Source of the DNA: DROE01 sp964569865
GTDB lineage: Bacteria > Pseudomonadota > Alphaproteobacteria > Rhizobiales > Devosiaceae
Direction: 5' to 3'
DNA: 37,431 nucleotides
Assembly: GCA_964569865.1 (NCBI GenBank)
Contig: CAZMVQ010000018.1
Span: 1 to 37,431 of the forward strand
The position numbers were made by a program, and so were the translations under genes. The number at the start of each line of letters is the position of its first letter. Positions within the stretch are counted from its first letter, which is position 1. This document shows, one piece after another, positions 32,600 to 37,431 of this stretch. The notes below the pieces were generated by a model. That model did no database searches and was not told the origin of the DNA. It worked only from the letters and a program-made list of their open reading frames with translations.

Positions 32600-33046
32600 A
32601 TGGACAATCTTTCTAGTATAAACGCTCTCAGGCTTTTGCAATCTGCAGATGAATTTCGCGCCAGACTTTCAGGTGAGTTTTCTGCTGTTCATGGCATTTC
32701 GGTAAATGAATTTTTCTTGCTGATGCATTTGGATCAGGCAGCCAGCAATCGCTTGCCTCGAGTGGAATTGGCAAAACGAATGCATGTGAGCGCATCCACT
32801 GTAACTCGGATGGTAGCCCCGATGGAAAAGATAGGCGTGGTAGTTAGAGAGATCGACGCTCGCGATGCAAGGTTTGCCTTTGTCGCAATTACAAAAGCCG
32901 GGCGAACCAAGTTAAGCGAGGCGCAAACAACGTTTGCAAAACAAGCAGGATACGCATTCCAGGATCGCTGGGAGACAAGCGAATTGGAACAACTTTCAAA
33001 CCTCCTCTATCGTCTTATTGTGGGAAGCTCCGCGAACTTGACTTGA
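32600..33046 (+). CDS. MarR-family transcriptional regulator
   Basis: A 148-residue winged-helix dimer-type repressor. The DNA-binding region reads VNEFFLLMHLDQAASNRLPRVELAKRMHVSASTVTRMVAPMEKIGVVVREIDARDARFAFVAITKAG, with the wing in the last part. The ligand is unknown. The ATG at 32600 lies five bases after a TATAAT box, so the transcript may be leaderless; an ATG at 32582 lies upstream of that box and is unlikely. Divergent from the ABA4-like gene over a perfect palindrome, the expected self-regulated pair. Confidence 0.9.
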   Translation: MDNLSSINALRLLQSADEFRARLSGEFSAVHGISVNEFFLLMHLDQAASNRLPRVELAKRMHVSASTVTRMVAPMEKIGVVVREIDARDARFAFVAITKAGRTKLSEAQTTFAKQAGYAFQDRWETSELEQLSNLLYRLIVGSSANLT

Positions 33047-33220
33047 TTTTGTCTTAGTAGAATAGGCTCAATGCATCCGCTTGCCCTTCAAAAACCAGCT
33101 GATTTTAGGTGCATAAAAAAGCGGAAGCTATGCGGGCAAAGTGGGCAATTTCAAACTATCAACTGGCATTGGATCGTGCTAACTTGCTGAATTGAAGTCG
33201 TCCCAACTGCGGAGCAGATA

Positions 33221-33667
33221 ATGCTTAAGTCTATTCTGCGAGTTGAAACCGCAAAAGATACTGACGCACAACAGCTTGCTAAATTCGTATTGAAGCAATG
33301 CCTACAAGCTGCAAGCCGATTTGACCCAGAGCGCGCCAGAAACCGCTTTCTCAACTCGTTTCAAGCCTTAGACACAAAAATTATATATGTGGAAGAAAAG
33401 ATTGTCGGGTTTTTTGTCGTTCGGAAAAAAGCTGCCCACCTATATCTGGACCATCTTTATATTATCGCTACCTTTCAAGGCCGCGGTATCGGCCGCCGAA
33501 TTATTCACGATCTAAAGGATACTGCGACCGCTGCGTCATTGCCGATCCGCCTCTTGGCCTTAAATGGAAGTCCATCAAACGAGTTCTATAAATCCTGCGG
33601 ATTTGAGTTTGTTTCAGCAGATCAACTAGATACGCTCTACCAATGGTCGCCACTTAACAAACATTAG
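33221..33667 (+). CDS. GNAT-family N-acetyltransferase
   Basis: A 148-residue acetyltransferase, the third GNAT in this stretch. Motif A is HLYIIATFQGRGIGRRIIHDLKDTA with the Q/RxxGxG/A loop, then RLLALNGSPSNEFYKSCGFEFVSAD, typical of the Acetyltransf_1 group. GGAG precedes the ATG by seven bases. The substrate is unknown. It stands alone, upstream of SH3b gene 2. Confidence 0.9.
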   Translation: MLKSILRVETAKDTDAQQLAKFVLKQCLQAASRFDPERARNRFLNSFQALDTKIIYVEEKIVGFFVVRKKAAHLYLDHLYIIATFQGRGIGRRIIHDLKDTATAASLPIRLLALNGSPSNEFYKSCGFEFVSADQLDTLYQWSPLNKH

Positions 33668-34028
33668 TTCGCTGTGGTCTAAAAAACGACCTTACAATCA
33701 TAACAAACCACAATTTTTACCCCGCTATCTCCCCCAATCTTGCCCAGAATACAAAATTACAAATAATAATTGTCGTCTCAAGTTTTAGTGAGTACTGTCG
33801 GATAAATTTGTAACGCAAATCGGGCGGTGATTGCCCAAAAACTGCGGCCAACGTGAAAAACCAGATAAAAATACTGAGCCAAAACTACACTGAACATTAC
33901 GTTCAGAACTGGTTCAGACACAGCATAATAGCCTTTACCCATCAAAAGGGCGATTTCATATGTTTTGCCTGTGCGGAATTGAAATTGCCCAATTGCACAA
34001 AACAAATTTAATTGAGGGGAATAACATT
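33668..34028. other. Gene-free stretch with the SH3b gene 2 promoter region
   Basis: A 361-bp stretch without a credible gene; the open frame on the minus strand (33778-34005) has no motif. It contains the TTCAG direct repeat described next and a GAGGGG ribosome binding site. Confidence 0.6.
33902..33917 (+). promoter_or_regulatory. TTCAG direct repeat upstream of SH3b gene 2
   Basis: TTCAG-N6-TTCAG with 11-bp periodicity, 111 bases before the start at 34029. Same element as at 28070 and 35254. Confidence 0.6.
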
Positions 34029-35114
34029 ATGACTATCTTAAAAAAGACTTTGATTTCAGTCGTCGCAGCTGTTGGGCTGGTAGCGTCTGCCGCCGCCGCT
34101 CTGGCAGCACCGGCAATTTCAACCGTACAGCTAAATGTAAGAAGCGGTCCCGGAACCAATTTTGCCGTGCTCGATGTTTTGGCCGCAGGAGAAAATGTAA
34201 ACGTCACTGAATGCGCCTCCAACTGGTGCTACATTGAACAAAGCGGACCAAACGGTTGGGTAAGCGCCAACTATCTGCAAAATCCAACTCCTCCCCCGCC
34301 GCCACCGCCTCCTCCGCCACCGCCTCCTCCACCTCCACCGCCTCCCTCTCCATCCGACCCGGATTGTAGCTTTGGCTTGGTGCTTGGCCCCAATGGACCG
34401 TCATTTTCCATAACCTGTGGAGATAGCCCGGCTCCGCCACCTCCGCCTCCGCCGCCGCCGCCACCTCCTCCGCCACCACCTCCTCCACCTCCACCGGTTG
34501 TGGACAGGGCCTGCGTATATACTGGTGCAAACTATTCCGGCATCGAAATGTGCAGAAATGTATCCACAATCAATGCCATTGGCCCCGTATTTAATGACCG
34601 GATTTCTTCGGTAAGATTGTATGGCAATGCCAAAATTAGATTGTGCAGAAATAACAATCTGAATGGTCTGTGTCGCAACTACACCAACTCACGCCCCAAT
34701 CTTCCTGGAGCGATAAATAACAGAGCGTCATCGCTGCGGGTTTACACCGGCACTCTGGCACCTGTTACGTTTTCCACTTCACTGGTGTCATTGCAGCAGA
34801 CCTTCTTGGTTAATCTGGATAATGGCAATATTGGTTCAGGACCAGGTGCAGACCTGTGGTATGAGGCCGTAACTTCGGCAGAAAAATATCTGAACCCGAG
34901 AAACGGAGCACAAATTTCATTCTCCGGTGGCGCTCAACGTGGATTTGCTGGCTGTTCAGCGGCAACATTTACAACTACTCGGGTGCCCCTGTGGACAGTT
35001 CCGATTGGCTCTTATGTGTGTGTAAAAACCAATCAGGGCCGTATTTCTGAGTTCCGTTTGAACTCATATTCAGGAAATACCATGAACATTGGTTATACAA
35101 CATGGGCCAACTAG
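34029..35114 (+). CDS. Secreted SH3b / poly-Pro / beta-gamma-crystallin-like protein 2
   Basis: A 361-residue exported protein, the largest of the family. The signal peptide ends near residue 27 (AALA). SH3b (about 28-84): LNVRSGPGTNFAVLDVLAAGENVNV, NWCYIEQSGPNGWVSANYL. Then a run of 19 Pro (88-106), an island FGLVLGPNGPSFSITCGDSP (115-134), and a run of 21 Pro (136-156). The crystallin-like domain (160-239) has ACVYTGANYSGIEMC, ISSVRLYG and IRLCRNNNLNGLCRNY. A fourth part, about 120 residues with no recognised family, follows (SFSGGAQRGFAGCSAATF, VPIGSYVCVKTNQGRISEF). The start at 34029 has GAGGGG upstream; the frame opens at 33960 without support. Confidence 0.87.
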   Translation: MTILKKTLISVVAAVGLVASAAAALAAPAISTVQLNVRSGPGTNFAVLDVLAAGENVNVTECASNWCYIEQSGPNGWVSANYLQNPTPPPPPPPPPPPPPPPPPPPSPSDPDCSFGLVLGPNGPSFSITCGDSPAPPPPPPPPPPPPPPPPPPPPPVVDRACVYTGANYSGIEMCRNVSTINAIGPVFNDRISSVRLYGNAKIRLCRNNNLNGLCRNYTNSRPNLPGAINNRASSLRVYTGTLAPVTFSTSLVSLQQTFLVNLDNGNIGSGPGADLWYEAVTSAEKYLNPRNGAQISFSGGAQRGFAGCSAATFTTTRVPLWTVPIGSYVCVKTNQGRISEFRLNSYSGNTMNIGYTTWAN

Positions 35115-35157
35115 AGCTATAAATCAGAGGCGGGGACATTCCCCGCAAAATTAAAAA

Positions 35158-35191
35158 ACGCCGCCTCTATAATTTTGGGCGGCGTTTTTTT
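35158..35191 (+). terminator. Terminator after SH3b gene 2
   Basis: Stem ACGCCGCC and GGCGGCGT around a 12-base loop, then a run of seven T. A smaller GCGGGGACATTCCCCGC hairpin lies just before it. Confidence 0.93.
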
Positions 35192-35253
35192 GTATCTTTT
35201 GCACAATTCATCACATTAATTAGTCTCGCAATAATTTACATCAAAAGATCCCG

Positions 35254-35269
35254 TTCAGCGCCCGTTCAT
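35254..35269 (+). promoter_or_regulatory. TTCAG/TTCAT direct repeat upstream of SH3b gene 3
   Basis: TTCAG-N6-TTCAT with 11-bp periodicity, 85 bases before the start at 35355. It is the third example of the element shared by this gene family. Confidence 0.58.
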
Positions 35270-35354
35270 GTTGAAACTGCTTATTTGCAACTATAAACGT
35301 GGCTAAAGCTCTGAAAAATTTGCCAGCCACTGCAAATCAACGGGAGTATAAAAC

Positions 35355-36002
35355 ATGAGAACCCACAAATTCACAATATTTGTCGCAGCTGCTATGGCCG
35401 CGTTTTTAACTACGACTATAGCAGCGCTTGCGGTGCCGGCTGTTGCCAAAAGCGCCGTGAACGTGCGCACCGGTCCCGGTGTAAACTTTGTCAGAGTTGA
35501 TACCCTTCACCGTGGCGAAAGAGTAAACGTAACCCAATGCCAAAACGGTTGGTGTTATGTGCAAAAATCCGGCCCCAATGGCTGGGTATCGGGCAATTAT
35601 CTGAGCAGAGTTGGCGGTGGCGGTAGCACCACCCGTCCTGGTAACCCAGCGGTAAACTTTGGCTTTTCTATTAATTCCGGTAATTCCAGCGGACCATCCT
35701 TTTCAATTACCATCGGCAATTCACCTCCTCCACCGCCTCCTCCACAGGCTCCAAAGGTCTGTTTTTATAATGGAGCCAACTATACCGGTGCCCAATTCTG
35801 TGTGAATTCCGGCGCAAACAATAGACAGCTCACCGGATTTTGGAACAACAAGATTTCTTCATTCCGGGTATTTGGCGGTGCCAAAGTGCAACTTTGCAGA
35901 AACTGGAATTTTGGCGGAATATGCTTTGGCTACAGTTCCAACCGTGCAAACCTGCCTTTTCAAATAAACAACAAGACATCTTCTTTTCAAACCTGGAACT
36001 AA
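35355..36002 (+). CDS. Secreted SH3b / beta-gamma-crystallin-like protein 3
   Basis: A 215-residue exported protein with the same plan as protein 2 but shorter. The signal peptide ends between residues 26 and 31 (ALAVPAVA). SH3b (about 32-86): AVNVRTGPGVNFVRVDTLHRGERVNV, GWCYVQKSGPNGWVSGNYL. A Gly-rich linker includes FGFSINSGNSSGPSFSITIG, homologous to the island in protein 2, then seven Pro. The crystallin-like domain (about 135-215) has VCFYNGANYTGAQFC, ISSFRVFG and VQLCRNWNFGGICFGY. GGGAG precedes the ATG. The closeness of the linker island suggests that proteins 2 and 3 arose by a recent duplication. Confidence 0.87.
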   Translation: MRTHKFTIFVAAAMAAFLTTTIAALAVPAVAKSAVNVRTGPGVNFVRVDTLHRGERVNVTQCQNGWCYVQKSGPNGWVSGNYLSRVGGGGSTTRPGNPAVNFGFSINSGNSSGPSFSITIGNSPPPPPPPQAPKVCFYNGANYTGAQFCVNSGANNRQLTGFWNNKISSFRVFGGAKVQLCRNWNFGGICFGYSSNRANLPFQINNKTSSFQTWN

Positions 36003-36042
36003 AAGCCTTCCAGAGATAGTTTGAAGCAATAGAGATTTTTTA

Positions 36043-36070
36043 GGGCCGCTGCAAAGTGGCCCTTTATTTG
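36043..36070 (+). terminator. Possible terminator after SH3b gene 3
   Basis: Stem GGGCC and GGCCC around a 10-base loop, then TTTATTTG. It is weaker than the others but sits in the right place, about 40 bases after the stop. Confidence 0.55.
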
Positions 36071-36212
36071 TTGAAGAACTTGAAAGATAAAAATTTCATT
36101 TGTTAAAAACAAAATGAAGCTTGGAAGCCGCTATTTAAAAGTCTAGGGTCAGCATCTATGTACCACATAGCCATCATCGGGCAATCTGCTATAAAAAAAC
36201 CAGGGGAAGCAA

Positions 36213-36791
36213 ATGCAAATCATTCTGCAAAGAATTCTGATAACTTTTTTCTCACTTCTCGCAATGCTTGCTTTGCCAAACGCGGTTCAGGCTCACACAG
36301 CTTCAAACCCCGCATGGGCGCTGGCTTCAGTTTCCCTGCAGTCCGGCCCCGGAACCCGCTATGCACCAACCCAAAGCAGCGTGTTCGAGGGACAGGAAAT
36401 TGCGGTTACCAGATGCACAAATCGCTGGTGCACAATTGATGGTTCTGAGGGATGGTTGTCCATAGACAATATCAGTTTTGGCCAAACCGCCAGTAGCGCA
36501 TTTTCAGGTCCAAAATTTAATACGGGTCGCGGCGGCGATGGAGAAATTTGCTTCTTTGACGGGGGAAATTATTCTGGTAGCTCCGTTTGCCTGTCTTCTG
36601 GCAACGTCGCCTCAGATCTGGCGCTTTTAGGCTGGGACAATAAGATTTCTTCGGTTTCGGTAGGCTCTGGCGTGTCTGTAAATCTTTGTCGGGACCGCGA
36701 TTTCTCTTCCCTTTGCGTTTTGATTGATCAAAGCACCCCAAAACTGCAACGCCTGCTAAACAACTCCGCCAGCTCTTGGCGTGTGTACTAG
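36213..36791 (+). CDS. Secreted SH3b / beta-gamma-crystallin-like protein 4
   Basis: A 192-residue exported protein, the most divergent of the four. The signal peptide ends near residue 27 (NAVQA). The SH3b part (about 33-90) is recognisable: ASVSLQSGPGTRYAPTQSSVFEGQEIAV, RWCTIDGSEGWLSIDNI. The linker is short and Gly/Ser-rich with no poly-Pro. The crystallin-like domain (about 111-192) has ICFFDGGNYSGSSVC, KISSVSVG, VNLCRDRDFSSLCVLI and the ending NNSASSWRVY. AGGGGA precedes the ATG. The TTCAG direct repeat of the other three is absent upstream, so its control may differ. Confidence 0.83.
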   Translation: MQIILQRILITFFSLLAMLALPNAVQAHTASNPAWALASVSLQSGPGTRYAPTQSSVFEGQEIAVTRCTNRWCTIDGSEGWLSIDNISFGQTASSAFSGPKFNTGRGGDGEICFFDGGNYSGSSVCLSSGNVASDLALLGWDNKISSVSVGSGVSVNLCRDRDFSSLCVLIDQSTPKLQRLLNNSASSWRVY

Positions 36792-36792
36792 T

Positions 36793-36827
36793 GCGCTGCC
36801 AGCAAAACACTCTTCGAGTGAAGTGCT
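36793..36827. repeat. Single-unit copy of the 16036 dispersed element
   Basis: GCGCTGCCAGCAAAACACTC and on to GAGTGAAGTGCT, matching the start and the end of the 16036-16119 element with one palindromic unit instead of four. It begins two bases after the stop of SH3b gene 4 and could also act as a small hairpin at its 3' end. Confidence 0.7.
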
Positions 36828-36955
36828 TTTGTGGATTAGACATATCAATGGTGTGCAAGTAAGTGAGCAAAGAGCGTTTCCAGAAAAAACATGCCCTTGG
36901 GCTTGACCCGAGGGTGAGTACCGGTTTTAAATTTGCAACGAAAGTGAACAAAACC

Positions 36956-37357
36956 ATGAGACCTGCCATGCATTCCTTAAGAAAAATAATTGCCGTTTTT
37001 ATCGCTGCGCTGTTCATCCTGACGCCATTGCAAAGCGCTGCCCAGTTTCAACCCTCAACTGCGAAAACGTTTATCGACTGGCCAAATCTTCAAGTCGATC
37101 CGGTGCCAGGTCAGCAAAGCGAGGCAATGGTCTATGCGGTAATAAATGATGATGTGGCCCTATATACCATTGCGGTAAGAAATCGCACTTCAATTGCTGT
37201 ATTGGGCGCATTCCAGTGCAACAAGGAATTTACTATCCTCAAAACCAGCTCCAACGATTTTTATGATATCCGGTGTGTGGATGAAGGCATGTTGGACAAT
37301 GTCAAAACATATATCTTGACATTTAATGGCACGGTTTATGTGCAGGATTTCAGCTGA
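36956..37357 (+). CDS. Small exported protein of unknown family
   Basis: A 133-residue protein I do not recognise. The signal peptide (MRPAMHSLRKIIAVFIAALFILTPLQSAAQ) is clear; the start may be 36956 or the ATG 12 bases on. The mature part, about 100 residues, looks beta-rich (AMVYAVINDDVALYTIAVRNRTSIAVLGAF, TYILTFNGTVYVQDFS) with two cysteines (FQCNKEF, IRCVDEG) that could form one disulfide. It has no SH3b or crystallin motif. It lies downstream of the SH3b cluster on the same strand and may belong to the same exported group. The upstream open frame to 36863 crosses a repeat-like stretch with LGLDPR and is not coding. Confidence 0.65.
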   Translation: MRPAMHSLRKIIAVFIAALFILTPLQSAAQFQPSTAKTFIDWPNLQVDPVPGQQSEAMVYAVINDDVALYTIAVRNRTSIAVLGAFQCNKEFTILKTSSNDFYDIRCVDEGMLDNVKTYILTFNGTVYVQDFS

Positions 37358-37431
37358 AACAAATTCAGTAACGTGCTTTAGGGTCAGGACCTATTAAATT
37401 CATCCATTCTGCGCCGCTAGATTTTGGTTCT

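Noticed and set aside
33778..34005. 75-codon minus-strand open frame upstream of SH3b gene 2
   Set aside because: No motif or ribosome binding site, and it covers the promoter element of the next gene.
36863..36955. N-terminal extension of the last gene (MSKERFQKKHALGLDPR...)
   Set aside because: The signal peptide would be buried, and the stretch contains an imperfect inverted repeat (CCCTTGGG / CCCGAGGG) that looks like a non-coding dispersed element.

Overview
The window looks like a chromosomal segment of an alphaproteobacterium of the order Hyphomicrobiales (Rhizobiales), at roughly 48-50% GC. This rests on gene order and family identity: dnaG, a YqeY protein and carA; then carB, cspA, greA, trxB and a LysR regulator of the LsrB/VtlR type; then two tandem small RNAs with anti-Shine-Dalgarno loops that resemble the AbcR1/AbcR2 pair known only from this order. 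The sequence is a scaffold with five runs of exactly 100 N. Three of these runs have identical 55-base flanks on both sides, the signature of an assembler k-mer overlap rather than of missing DNA.

Region by region. Bases 1-11,000 hold housekeeping genes: primase DnaG (cut by the left edge), a Tat-exported YHS protein, a YqeY protein, the two carbamoyl-phosphate synthase subunits CarA and CarB, a cytochrome b561, a BaiN/HI0933-type flavoprotein broken by a gap, and an outer-membrane beta-barrel protein. A degenerate HD-GYP protein converges on carB and overlaps its 3' end. Bases 12,380-15,760 hold cspA, greA, trxB, lsrB/vtlR and the two AbcR-like RNAs, each with a LysR-type T-N11-A palindrome upstream. 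Bases 15,760-28,000 are a mixed region: MsrP, an AraC regulator diverging from a DUF3224 gene, an aspartate aminotransferase, a membrane protein with pentapeptide repeats, a Spy/CpxP-like periplasmic protein followed by a possible structured RNA, an EamA exporter, DUF2147, thymidine kinase with a YciA thioesterase, MAPEG with a thioredoxin-fold protein, and a secreted vWA protein with five C-terminal repeats.

Bases 28,000-37,431 are accessory in character. Four secreted proteins share one architecture: signal peptide, bacterial SH3 domain, variable low-complexity linker, then a cysteine-rich beta/gamma-crystallin-like (peptidase inhibitor I36-like) domain. Three of them have the same 11-bp-spaced direct repeat TTCAG-N6-TTCA(G/T) upstream, which suggests a shared response regulator. 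Three GNAT acetyltransferases, a LysE exporter, a DUF1272 zinc protein, DUF2867 and a MarR/ABA4-like divergent pair with a perfect 14-bp palindrome lie among them. This paralogous, apparently co-regulated envelope family is the best candidate for an undescribed system; its function cannot be read from the sequence.

The intergenic DNA carries several repeat families: 98-bp tandem copies of the baiN 3' end, 102-bp degenerate repeats, a 16-bp minisatellite whose unit recurs 20 kb away, and a 13-bp array in front of tdk. Some of the assembly breaks fall in such repeats. No tRNA, rRNA, transposase, integrase or CRISPR array was seen.
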